Assembly (NCBI GenBank): GCA_033964015.1
Contig: CM066915.1
Coordinates: forward strand, 6,807,575-6,871,574
Source of the DNA: Scolanthus callimorphus
Lineage: Eukaryota > Cnidaria > Anthozoa > Actiniaria > Edwardsiidae
DNA length: 64,000 nt
Direction: 5' to 3'
Shown here: positions 1 to 12,600 of the stretch, piece after piece
Layout of the letters: every line of letters starts with the position of its first letter
Numbering within the stretch: the first letter of the stretch is position 1
Notes under the pieces: generated by a model
Database searches by the model: none
The model's input: the letters and a program-made list of their open reading frames with translations, nothing else
What the model was told of the DNA's origin: nothing
Made by a program: the position numbers and the translations under genes

Positions 1-409
1 ATATGTTAGCACTGCTTTGCTTTCTTCTTCTTCTTTTCGTTCGCTAAAGTTATTGTTCGTGATCAGCTAAAACTTGGATTAAATAATATGTTTGACCTCT
101 GTGGGTCTCGCTCATCAAATTTGACAACTGCGAATGATGTCTATCAGTTAGCTGTCAGAGTAAAAAGGATTGTTTCAGCTTGTATTTAACAAAATTTGGG
201 GGTAAAAATACGAAATTTTTATCGGTTGGAACGCCAAAATATTTGACACAATGGTAATGGTAATGGCATTCACGGCTCCCGGTGACAAATTTTTTGCAAA
301 ACAAATACTAAAGTACCAAATTTGCGCAGTGCAAACGGGGCAATTGTTCTATAGATGATTTTCTTTCTTCAAATCGTTTGCACTTAAAATCCGAGCATTT
401 CCCTATCTG
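1..409. other. left-edge intergenic stretch
   Basis: AT-rich sequence with no exon, repeat array or RNA gene that I can support. The homology shared with the 5' flanks of the other two family copies starts only near position 410, so this part lies outside the duplicated unit. Confidence 0.4.
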
Positions 410-621
410 CAGATATTTCTAGTTTAACAAAGCATTATTGAACATCTAGTACCAGTATTGAATCCAGTAAAATCCCAGCACTTCAAACGTTCCTCGTGGT
501 CACCCTTTGGACAACATTGATAAGATTTTTAGTTATAACCCCCAGCGCATTGCTGAGTGAGAGTTGATTCTAGACTATGCTAGTCACCAGCTGAGGCTGT
601 TTGAATCTGCAACTTTTGACC
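410..621 (+). promoter_or_regulatory. conserved 5' flank of family copy 1
   Basis: About 200 bases upstream of the start codon match the 5' flanks of copies 2 and 3. The shared blocks include the AAATCCCAGCACTTCAAACG stretch and a TTAGTTATAACCCCCAGCGC stretch. Conservation is expected for duplicated DNA, so it does not prove regulatory function. The TTATAA-like core about 90 bases before the ATG is only a possible promoter element. Confidence 0.35.
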
Positions 622-3600
622 ATGGACGGTCCATTTACCCTTCGTCTTTTGTGCTTATTGGCCACTTTACTAATCGCTACTCCTCAATCTGCTGGGAGAG
701 AAGTGGACGACGCAGCACTTGATGAAGTAAATATCATAGCAAGAAATGGCTTTAAGGACGTAAGTTGTAAGTTTGATGTCGACTTCTTATAAAAATGCCG
801 ATAAAAATGTCAGTTATTTAAACGCCTAGCTTGCGTCCCAATGCGTTTACAATATGAAAGAAAATATGAGATTTTACCTTCGAAATACAGTTACTCAAAA
901 GTTTTTTGACTTGATTTTATTTGGAAGAACTACATGTAAGCATTAACTTAGGTTCCTCCCGCCATAATCTCTATTACAGCACTTTTAATCTTAAAAGCTT
1001 GTTTAAATCTAGTTGAAAAACTTAGCACTTTCAAACGCATGTTAAAGTACAACTTTGTTTCTTTCGTAGTCTAGTTACACTGGACGAAAAAATGGATTCA
1101 CTCATGTGTAAAGTAGTGATAAAAGTGAAGTGAATTCCATATTTGCTTATCTTCGCATACATTTGCGCAAATGCAATTTTTGAATTCGCATCATATTTAC
1201 CATCATACAAATTTGGTGAAGACCGCTTTTACATCAGATTTGCTCAATTTACAAAAGGGTATGCAAACACGTATATTCGCATCAACTTTGCTTAGCAGTA
1301 AACATAACTGCAACAATCGCGTTCGCTTTATGTTTGCTTTATGTTTACGTGTGCCAAAGTTCAATGTTAGACTGTGAGCAAATGTACTGCAAATACTAGC
1401 TTGCACTATGATTGCACAAAGGCAAATTTAATAGAGAACATCTTTACATCCCGGTTTACATATTGTTTGCACAGTTCATATCCAAGCGTAGTTCACGGGA
1501 TAACCAGTATTTATTTGCAAAATGAAATCTAATCGAACGTACCATCTTTGGTCAATCTAAGATCCTCAAACAGCACTGCTTTGTGGTAGTCCAGTAACTT
1601 GAAGTTAAAACGAGTGAGTTTGTGGGATGCCGGTCAGTCGGGTAAAACATGGACTGGACTGAGAAAACATGGACTGAGAAAACATGGACTGAGAAAACAT
1701 GGACTGAGAAAACATGGACTGAGAAAACATGGACTGAGAAAACATGGACTGAGAAAACATGGACTGAGAAAACATGGACTGAGAAAACATGGACTGAGAA
1801 AACATGGACTGAGAAAACATGGACTGGGAAAACATGGACTGAGAAAACATGGACTGAGAAAACATGGACTGAGAAAACATGGACTGAGAAAACATGGACT
1901 GGGAAAACATGGACTGAGAAAACATGGACTGGGAAAACATGGACTGAGAAAACATGGACTGGGAAAACATGGGTACAGTTAGTTCCAAAAGAGTGAAATC
2001 AATCGCAAAGTGATTACAACAATTCTGAACAATACAAAGTCATCGAAATAGCGTTGACAAACATAAAACAGGAAATGATGTAGTATGGAGAGTATTTTCC
2101 AAACATGAAGCCCGTGAGAAAGCAGGCGCACGCTCATAAAACCAGCACTCTGGTGTTTTAAAATATCAGCAATCGCTCATGCATTATGAAGTCCGTCAGC
2201 CGTCTCAATTTGATGGACATCTGATAGCTGGCAAACTGCATTTGAGCGTTACTCACTTTATTGTTTACCACCGAGGTTGACACTTGATACGACGATTAAG
2301 TTTCAAGGTCAAAAGCCGTCACATCTGGTGGGATGAAGTTTATTTTCCGGTAGCTTGCATGTATGTTCGGTCTGTTTTCTGCTGGAAATAAACTTCCTTT
2401 CCCAAAGAATGAAGTGTGGTGTTGTTGTTTGTTTTGCACGTTCGGGATCCTCAAGCGCAGAATTCAGCGTGTATTTAAAGTAAACCGTATCTACTTGGCT
2501 AAGAATTTGCTATGACCTTTGTTAAAAAAATACGGGCGATTCTTCTGTAAGATTAGTGTGTTAGCTAATAGACTCGAATGAACTACAATTGTAGCTCGCT
2601 ATGCCTGTATGCGTCGAACGAATTCGTAAACGAAACGTGTGGCGACTTGAACTTGTCGAACGAATTCGTAAACGAAACGTGTGGCGACTTGAACTTGTAT
2701 ACCTAAGCACAGATTGGCTTGAAATTTTCAAATATTTCTGAATCTAGCATCATTAAGTGGTATTCTACGATGACACTAGGTTTTTTCCGCCAGTTTTCTC
2801 GGTCCATGTTTTCTCAGTCCATGTTTTCTCAGTCCATGTTTTCTCAGTCCATGTTTTCTCAGTCCATGTTTTCTCAGTCCATGTTTTCCCAGTCCATGTT
2901 TTCTCAGTCCATGTTTTCCCAGTCCATGTTTTCTCAGTCCATGTTTTCTCAGTCCATGTTTTCTCAGTCCATGTTTTCTCAGTCCATGTTTTCCCAGTCC
3001 ATGTTTTCCCAGTCCATGTTTTCTCAGTCCATGTTTTCTCAGTCCATGTTTTCTCAGTCCATGTTTTCTCAGTCCATGTTTTCTCAGTCCATGTTTTCTC
3101 AGTCCAGTCCATGTTTTACCAGTCCATGTTTTACAACATGCCCGGTCAGTCGGTCACAAAGACGTTTATCTAAACAACACTCTCACACGAAGCCGAAATT
3201 TACATAAAGAGTTGCTGCAAAAAATATTCCACCGGAAATTGTCAAACTGATTCAGTTAAAATGCTGATAGTAATTTAGAGGCTTTATTTTGAGTTGTGCG
3301 ATCAGAAATAAAGCAGAAATACTTGGATAAAGCTTTCCCGGTTTATTGTTAACTGCGTAGCTCAAACAAACATGGCGAATGCGAAGAAATCGAATCGACT
3401 AGAATAAGTTTCTCAGGTTTTCTGACTGAACAACTCAAATTGAAGCCTATATAAATTACTAGCAGCATTTTGACTTTGTCAATTTTCGATTGAATTGTGT
3501 CTATTTTCGGCTGCAAAAATACGCAAAAGCCTCTTCAAGTGAGATGTTGTAGATAAACTTTGCGGCACATAAACCCGTTCATTTTTACCTCATGTAAAAT

Positions 3601-6600
3601 AACCGTCCTGTCCTCGCTGGATTGCTACAAAGCAGTGCCGCGTGAGTGTCCTATTTAGTGCTAAATTAGCAATCATCTGGCGTACTTTTGTTGCGAGTAC
3701 AACATTGCAAACGCGACAATTAACGTGATAGAGTTCTATAACACACGGTTGAAAGTCTGCCTTCATATGGCGCTCAAATTCGAATGAATACAAACCGTCA
3801 CTAGATCGGAGCGGAAACCTTGTCCAGGTCACGTGGGATTATCAGACGTAACCGGACGTACAGTGTTACTAGCAGAGCGCATTTGAAGCAATTGAATTCG
3901 CTGAACGTTCGCATCGAATTTGCGCGGTATGCTATATTTGATATTTGACTAGTCGAGCAAAACTGGAGCAAAATATGAAACAATTTGCTATGAAACGAGC
4001 ATGCAGCATATATGATGCAAACATACACATTCGCATTCTCAACTAAAAGTGTAGCAAATTTATAGCAAACTTTTAACTATACTTGACAATTGCTCAAGGA
4101 CTAAACTTCATAATTGCTACCATGTTTGCTCAAATTCACATTCGAAGCAAACATAGAGCACCAAATTCGCATCAAATTTGCTCGCACGACAAACCTGAGC
4201 AAATCCATTATTTCGTCCAGTGTTAGATTATTGTTAACATTCATATTGTTTGTAATATAACGTAATATTTCAGATGAATTTTGCTATTGAATCGCGTAAC
4301 TAAGGTGTGGCAAAAAATCTAGCTAGAGAAAGCGCGAAATCTACTTGCTTCAGCTACATCTTTTTTGTCTTTTTCTATTTAACCGATATTTAAAGACAAT
4401 TACCTCAAAAGATATACAGCTTATCTAGGAGGCTCTTGCCTCTACATTTTTAATAGGTTTGTAAGCAAGTAGTAACATTAGTTAGTCCCGCTAGTAAATC
4501 TTTGTGTACACTTTAAAGTTTTTAAAATATACAGTATAATGGGATTTGTATAGAATTGCACTTGACGTGGAATTTTCCTGTTTAGTACCGCAGGTGGCGA
4601 ACTTTACAATGTAATGTCTCCACTTTCCATAAGTATTACTCCCAGTCTCCATGAATTGCCGCTACCTTAGAGTAGTAGACTATCAAGTATGCACTGCCAT
4701 TAACGATCTTAAAAGTTCTCTTTTTGTGCTCAATACAAATTTCTCAACCTTTAGGGGTATTAAAGCTCGAATACCACGCTCTTATATATATATATTGCTT
4801 CCTACTGTTGAAATACTAGTAAAATCACTGAAGTACTTCATGCCCCCATGGACTTTATACACAATTGCTTTCTTTGTCAACCCCATAATCGTTTCCGCAT
4901 TCCTGCCCCGAGCCATCTACGTTTTTACATGTTTACCGTCAGAGACGATAGTACACTATCAGCGTCATCAGTTGAGTTTTTGCAAGAGGTTTCTAAAATT
5001 TATTATTTCTATTATTTATGTGGAAACTGATAGCCTGAATTAGTGAAATTAACTATCTAAAACGATCGTTTTGCATTCCACTATGAGGTCAGACCTACTC
5101 ACCCATTTTTTTTACAAATTTGAATTATTAAAAATAAAGTAATTTTTGCTAAAAAATATTGTTGTTTTCAATGTGAATGGTGCTAGGTCCATGAAGGTAA
5201 GGAATCGAGTACCACTCGTAATTCCGTTGGATTCTTGAAATCCATTCACTGAACAGTGTGGTAAATACCAGACCTACAAAGATAATAATAGAGACCCTCT
5301 ATTTCCTAAATTAAACACCCCGTTTCCTACTAAATCAGATGTGCAAGTTTGTCTCATATAACATAACTAAACATAAAAACACTTTTGAAGCGAAAATGTG
5401 ACTATGCTGAAGAGAATAGTAAGAAAATTCCTTAACGCAAATATGACAGCGGTAAGGAGTTTTTCCTGATCCCGTGGAGCAAAGTACACTATTTGCAACG
5501 GAAAATAATTATCGTTATAATATATCGTTTTTTCTGGCATTTTTTGGTGTGTGGACTCTAAATTTACCACTCTCCTTTAGGTCATCATCGTGGTCAAAAT
5601 TTGTTGTGGTTTCACTCGCCTTCTGCTTATGTCAGTCCACAACATTTTGATCACGATGATGACGTTAAGTGTGATAAATAAGAGTCCACACCACTCAAAA
5701 CATCTAGAGACTTGTTAGGTTTGTAAACGTCCCGCGTTTGTGTTTTTCAGGGCCAGGTGAAACAGTTGCAAGATCAGTCAAAGCAGCAGCCTGAATTTTT
5801 CAGGTGTGATTCAGATTCAGATTGATTGTCAGAGTGTTATAATGAAGTGTCTTAAGGTGACTACACGAAAAGTCCAAGCGTTATTATATATTATAATACT
5901 TAGAATAATATCCCAGCTACAGTGGACCTCTCTTTGAATAAATTAGCAAATAAATAAACAAATCTCCATTTTGGCTTTTTTTAAATATATTTATTAGGCA
6001 ATCAGGTTTTATACATAAATACATACAAAAATAGCCTCCTATCTACTCACAATATTATACATTTCATTATTACTTTGTTTTTACAATTGATATATCGGAG
6101 TAGTGACACATTACATAACAAAAATTAACGCAAAAAGAAGAAAGAACAAAAAAAAGAACGTGCAATATATAGGAGGAAGGTTGGAGCACAGGCTAAGACT
6201 TTCTAAATATCTAAGGCAAATAAATTTAAATTTGTTTCGAAAAAGGGTTTCCACTGTAGCCGAAATATTATTAAAAGTATTACAGTCAAAAGACATGAAG
6301 CTGCCCCCTAGAGTCGAATAATCAATTCACTATTCCATTATTGATTTCATTATTCAATCAAAAAATGCATTTTTCAATTCAATATTAAAAATGTTATAGC
6401 CATTGCAAATCGAAACTCGTTTTTTTGTTTACGATTCCATGGCAACGCACGTTCTCTTTTGCACTTTGGCGCCTGTGTCTGTTCTCGAAACATTCTGCAC
6501 GCTTTTTGCTCGAAAAGGGCGTGCGTTGCCATGGACAGAGAACGAGTTTTCGATTTGTAAAGGCTCTAACATTCTTAATATTGAATTGAAAAATGCATTT

Positions 6601-9600
6601 TGGGATTGAATAATGAAATCAATAATGGAATAATGAATTGAATATTCAACTCTAGGGGGGCACACTTCATGTCTTTTGAATGTAACGCAAATAAAGTTCG
6701 AAATATGTTAAATTATTGCTAAACGATCCCTCCTACTGTCCTCCAAGTTTGATATCCGTCACACGAATATTATAAAAGCTATGACCAAATTTATCATTAC
6801 AGAAAATGCGCATGGACTTTTCGTGACACACTCTACAATCATCTAGCAGACGGCAAGAGTCGAGGTGCAAATGCCAATGACTGCTGCACATCTTTCCTCT
6901 CTCTTGCTTTTGTTTCATTTATACATACATGCCATTTAAACAGGAACAATTCCATGTTTTCAAAATTCTTTCTACTTTGAAGCAACCGTCAAACCGTGTT
7001 ATTAGGAAATTTTCATTATGCCGTATTTTACTACGACTACCAGAAACCTTTGCGTTGTCCCTTTTGTTCGCGCAATTACCGCCTATTGTTTCCACTAGCG
7101 GCTTATCTGCATAAGAAAAGAAGACTGAAAAGGATTCTGGTAGTTGTAGTCAAATGACGCAATAGTGCAAATGTCCTATTCCTTAGCTCCCCTCTGTTGT
7201 AGGGCTACGCGGACACAGGCTTGCCTGAACTCCTACGTGTTTTGAACAGATTCAGGGGCGTAGCAAGGGGGGGTTCCAGGGGTTCCGGAACCCCCCCTCT
7301 CCCGCAGCGGAACCCCCCTCGCCTCTGTTCTGGACCGACTTACTACTAAAATTGTAAATATTTAATAGACAACAAATAAAAGCTCCAATAAAATGTAGCA
7401 AATTTCTTCAAACGCTAGTTTTTTCCAGAGATCAATATTTTTGGCTCGGTTTCCTGTGGCGAGAACGCAAAAAACGTCCGATTTATGTAGAGTTTTTTTA
7501 TTTTTTGAATTTTGGAACCCCCCCTCTCATAACTGCTGGCTACGCCCCTGAGATTGGTCTCTGATGGCACAATTTCAGAGGTTTTGAAAAGCCGCAAAAT
7601 GTTTGATTGGTGATGATTTCGCAGCATTATAAAAACTGTACGAATGCTTAACAAGGCTATTACATTCTAATTAACAGTATCATCAAGTCCATGGTAAAAT
7701 CTTACGAACGTCTTCTCAATATTGTAAGTACACGCGAGAACCAAAGCAAAACTACATCAGTGTACATTAATCACGTCCCACGCGATTATCTTGCTGTTCC
7801 CCTTAACATGCTATCCGGTCTTACGGTCTTTTGTAATCTTGCGTCACCAGCATGTGCCAACCTGGTGATACATTGACAATTTTTTCCATTTTTTATCGCT
7901 CTTGGTTGGCTATTTTTAGTGTATTTATTTTCCTTGTTGCGCATATTCACTTGGAATTCAATCAACGTCAAATGCTTTCTGCACATGAATGTGTGAAACG
8001 TTTTGAAAAGAAAACTTTAACGTGTTCACCACCAATCTTGCAGATCAATTTTCCTGTACATTTCCCGGCAAAACCGTTCAATAATTCGATGCTGCAATGG
8101 TTGTTAATTTCCTCTCAGGAAGAATTAAAATAATAAGAAAAAGATTGATTTATCTTGGATTTACCTTGCCTGACAACGCCGAACGTACTCCGCAGAAAGA
8201 GTAGTGTTTAATATCATCACGTGTACTGCGTAGAAGTTCTGAATCGGTGACACGAGATCTAAAATGCATATCTACTCATTCCATTTCTCAGTACTCTGAC
8301 TTCCTTTTCCCCTTTTGTTACTTCTTTTTAGGTGGAATGGGGAATAAAGACGAGCGGCAGTCACAAACGTATGTTGATAAGTAAAGTGCCTAGAACCCAG
8401 GGGGTACTCGGACATAAAAATGACGGGGGGGGGGGGGGGGTCCGACGGAGCTCCAAACTTCATACCCAAAAAAATACCTGAGCAATAAATTCTATACCCA
8501 AAAAAATACCTGCTCCAAAAATTTGATACTCAAAAAACACCCAACGTTTTTCTGATGCCAAGCTAGGCTGCTTATGTTTACAGAAATAGCTTCAGTTTAA
8601 GGCAGTATTTTGATGTTCAAATCTAGCCTGTCAGAAGTTTTAACCCCAAAAATACCCGCAAATTTTTGAACACTGCAAAAAAATATCTAGTAGAATTTTC
8701 AACCCCAAAAATACTTTACTAGAAATTTCATACCCAAAAAAATACGTCGGACCCCCCTGTCTTTTTTTTATCCGAGTACCCCCCTGGGGCCTAGAACAGG
8801 ACTAAAATCCATTAAACGGTTGAAATCGATATGACTTTTACAACTAGGACTAAGATGGGCTGAACATAATGTTACCACCGAGACATATATTAGTTTATTA
8901 TATGGATGTCAGTGTTTTACCGGAAACTAAAACACTCGTATTTTCCATATCTTCACTAGTGAAAATATGGAAAAGTTATGTACCGAAGGTCCCGGATGTG
9001 CACGTTTGCAGTGGTTTTCCTGACTTCGTCTAGTCTGCAGTGAAATCTCGCTCGCTCGGTCACACGAGTTTTAAGCCGCAAAACTAAGTTTTGTTCTAGT
9101 TCTAAAGAGAAAAAAACTCTTTCAACTATGGCAGAGACAGCTACAACACCACCAAAAGGGAAATTAGTTCTTAACGACACTGGGAATCAGAAAGATTGAG
9201 GGAGCATTTCACAAATAAACACTTTAGACTTTACCAAGTGAGTTGTTCAATTTGTAATATTTTGCCGCTATGTCAATTCTAATCCATATAATAAAAAGAA
9301 CATTACACAGTGGCTTGAAGATATGGATTTCATTTTCTCGTGTCAAAAACAATATTTTACTCACTCGCTGCGCTCGTTCGTAAAATATTGTTCTTGCCAC
9401 TCGAAAATAAAATCCTTATCTTCGCACCACCGTGTAATATCCTCTATATGTCAAAGGACGAGTGTTCTTGGGACTTTTTTTCTCGAAGTTATTCAGGGCT
9501 AAATGACTCAGCAGCGTGACCAGTTCTTGTTCTGTTGTGAAAAGGGATTTAATATGTAGCATTGCGTCGTTGGTGATAATTAGTTACGATTCTAATTGTC

Positions 9601-12600
9601 AAAGATTTATTATACTAATTATCCTTCATTCGCACGTAATGTCAGCAAACAACTAATGGCACGGCCTATTGCATTCAACCCGTGAATATGCCCTCATGAC
9701 AATGACAATGATTAAAGCCTGGTTTCCATATAATGGAGTTGTTCCGCGTAGGAACCTTAGGGATGTAAATGAGGCGAGGCTTTTGGTTCCGGTTGACCAG
9801 AATCAATTGGAAACAAAAGGCTCGCTTCATTTGCATCTCTAACGTTCTTACGCGGAACAACTCCAGTCTGATCTGTCTTAGCTGTCGTATCAGTCGACCG
9901 TGAAACAATAGAAAAATTCCAACTTCCATTGTTTCACGGTCGACTGATACGACAGATAAGACTATATGGAAACCAGGCTTTAGCTAGGGCAAGTTTCACA
10001 ATCCATTTTAAACAAGACAAAACTCGTCAAATAATCCCGTAGTTTTGATACCGTTACAAATGTGTCTTCATAGCTGTTACGTCGACGAGTTGCCAAGAGA
10101 TGATATGTAAAGCTGGGGAGCGTTGCATCATGGTTAATGATAAACCGAAATGTGTCTGCAACAACGTTTGTACGGCAAATAAACAACCAGTTTGTGGAAC
10201 AGATAGGAAAACCTACAGCAACATGTGCTGGCTCAACATTCAGACGTGCAAGAGCAAAGGGAACGTGACATTGAAACACAGTGGGAAATGCGGTATGTTT
10301 CTATTAACAACTCTACTTGGTTGACACCTCGGTTATTTTAAAAAACATAGGTACGCAGAGCATACCGGAAGCTATTTGCTGATTTTCTACAGGATAGGAA
10401 GGGCCGTGGACAACCTTATTCCGAAGCGTTTCCGGTAGATCCTTCATATATGGTACACTATATAGTGTCCTTCTGTATATTCTCGTTCTATAAGATACAT
10501 GGTACCATATATGAAGGATCCACCGCGTTTCCATGGAAATCCGCTGGCCGCTGGGCCAACGAGGTAGGGTTGATCATGAGGAAAGAGGTGGGACTTGTTT
10601 CGATGACGTCACCGGTTAGTTGATACTATGAGACCAATGTGGTGTTATTTTGGTTTGTTTTATCTCTTAAAGTGATAACTTTTTGGAATAATATAAATAA
10701 CTTCCGGTTATAAAACACAAAAATGAGAAAAATGCAAAAATCTATGCAAAAAAGAAAGTTCTAAACTTGCCCGCCGGGGACTCGAACCCTGACCATCAAT
10801 TTACACTGATCCATCGAAGAGTTCACGCGATATAACATTAACTTTTATTTATTTATTCCTTACAGCCGATTGCGTTTGAGCGTTTTACCCTAACAGTTCA
10901 CACGTTACGTTTGAACGTTTGAAAGTTGCGTTGTGAGACAAAAAGTCGGACGTTTCCAAGGGCAACCGCCATGTGTATTTTTCACTGACCAATGAGAGAT
11001 GACAGAACTCTTTGGTTCGCCAGAGAAACGTCTCGTTTCATCCTAGAAACGCAACTTTCAAACGTTCAAACATAACGTGCGAACTGTTAGGGTAAAACGC
11101 TCAAACGCAATCGGCTGTAAGTATTTATTCCTCGAGTATTCGACAAGATTTCGCGGATCTCGGGAGTCATTTCTTGGACTCTGTTCTTTCTCTTTCCTCG
11201 CCTGTAAGTTTTTCCCCTTTCAGTTTGATCCATATTTGTATATATATCCTCTACTTTTAGCAGCAGTCCCTTGTCAATTTCGTCACTGGCGCGCGTTTGC
11301 GGAAATTCGCTTTCGGCAAATCGATCGCATCACGTAATTCAGATGATTGGGTTGCGTGAATGTTCAATAGGCAGACAAGAAGTATTGTTATGAACAGTAG
11401 TCGCATTGGGGAGTAAAGGAAAAAACTAAACAGTGTAATCATTACCTTGCACGGCGACGTTTTTTAAACTTTTGAAGCGTAACAATGCTACAAACCCAAT
11501 TTTTTTGTAACGAAGGAAGAGAACAACTGGCTTGATCAGGGGAGGATGTCATGAGAAAAAATCGCCCTTTGTGAGTGGGTACCAACACTGTGCAAATGTC
11601 AGTGGCGGATCAAGGAATTTAGCCAAAAAGGGGTTGCTGGGTGATAAGATAGAGACTAAAAATTGCGAATTAAGTTCAGCAAATACAGCAAATGTATAGG
11701 AAAATCTTTGTCGGGATGAAAATGACAAGAAGTTTATTGGTCTCTATTCATAGTCCTTAATCTGATTAGTGGTCCACGTAACTGTGCCGAGATTGAGGCA
11801 AGTGGAAGCGGAGTCTTCGCTATTGATCCAGACGGAAAAGGATCTTTTCAGGTTAGTGCAAACTTGGTTGAACCTGACTTTTCAAGAAAGGAAGCCGAAC
11901 TTTTCTATCTTGGCAAAATGTTTACGTTGATAGGCACACAATGAACCTGGCGAATTTTTATACCCACTTCAAAATGGCGGCCAGCTAATATAAATATCAT
12001 GAGATTATATCACTTATTCCCACTCGACCTGCAAATTCGCTCGTAGCTCCTAGGTACGATCTTGGGTTATTAAGAAGTACTGGGGGCCGTAAATTGAGCG
12101 TAAATTTAAAAGTCGCCCGGAACTTTTTCTCAGAAAACTTGTTCCTCTGGCTTTTTTTAACTTACAATTGCAGGTTTATTGTAACCTAAGTATTGCCGGG
12201 GGAGGATGGACCGTCATTCAGCGTAGACAAGATGGCTCTGTCAACTTCTGGCGGAACTGGCAAGATTATAAAACTGGTTTTGGAAACCTCAATGGCGAGT
12301 TCTGGCTGGGACTGGACAAGATACATCGCTTGACGCAGCAGTCCAAAAACATCCTTCGAATCGACATGGTCTATCGTTGGCCCATAAAAAGGCAATTTGC
12401 ACAATATGACTTCTTCGCTGTCTCAACAGAACAAACCAGATATACACTGAGAGTTGGACGGCATTCAGGTTGGTTTTTCGTTTCTATTGAGTACAAGTTG
12501 AAAAGGCCGTTAACTTACTTTTTCTGTCCCGAAAGTCCGTTGAATACACGTAACAGAAGGTCATAAAAATTCCTGAGCGAGCTGAAACTGAAGACCGTCT

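Larger units (their letters stand above)
1078..4222. mobile_element. non-autonomous CACTA-type DNA transposon in intron 1 of copy 1
   Basis: The ends are inverted: CACTGGACGAAAAAATGGAT at the left and its near complement at the right. A 3-bp TTA duplication flanks it (1075-1077 and 4223-4225). Copies 2 and 3 carry the site without this element (CTAGTTAGATTATTATTAAT near 24001 in copy 2). CACTG ends with 3-bp target duplications are typical of the CACTA/EnSpm superfamily. Both subterminal regions (about 1140-1440 and 3840-4200) are packed with short GCAAATTTGCTC- and ATTCGCAT-like motifs, also typical of CACTA elements. No transposase is visible. Confidence 0.75.

Noticed and set aside
1599..3207. 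Open frames of repeated Lys-His-Gly-Leu-Arg, Phe-Ser-Gln-Ser-Met or Thr-Trp-Thr-Glu-Lys units
   Set aside because: Translations of a 15-base minisatellite in several frames on both strands, inside a transposon in an intron.
7678..7727. Direct splicing of exon 3 to the Kazal exon
   Set aside because: The phases conflict (0 to 1). The 37-base exon 4, with a TTTTTAG acceptor and GTATGT donor in all three copies, resolves it.
10760..10840. Possible tRNA gene on the minus strand
   Set aside because: There is a good B-box (GGTTCGAGTCC) but no acceptable D-arm or anticodon stem; treated as a tRNA-derived part of a dispersed repeat.
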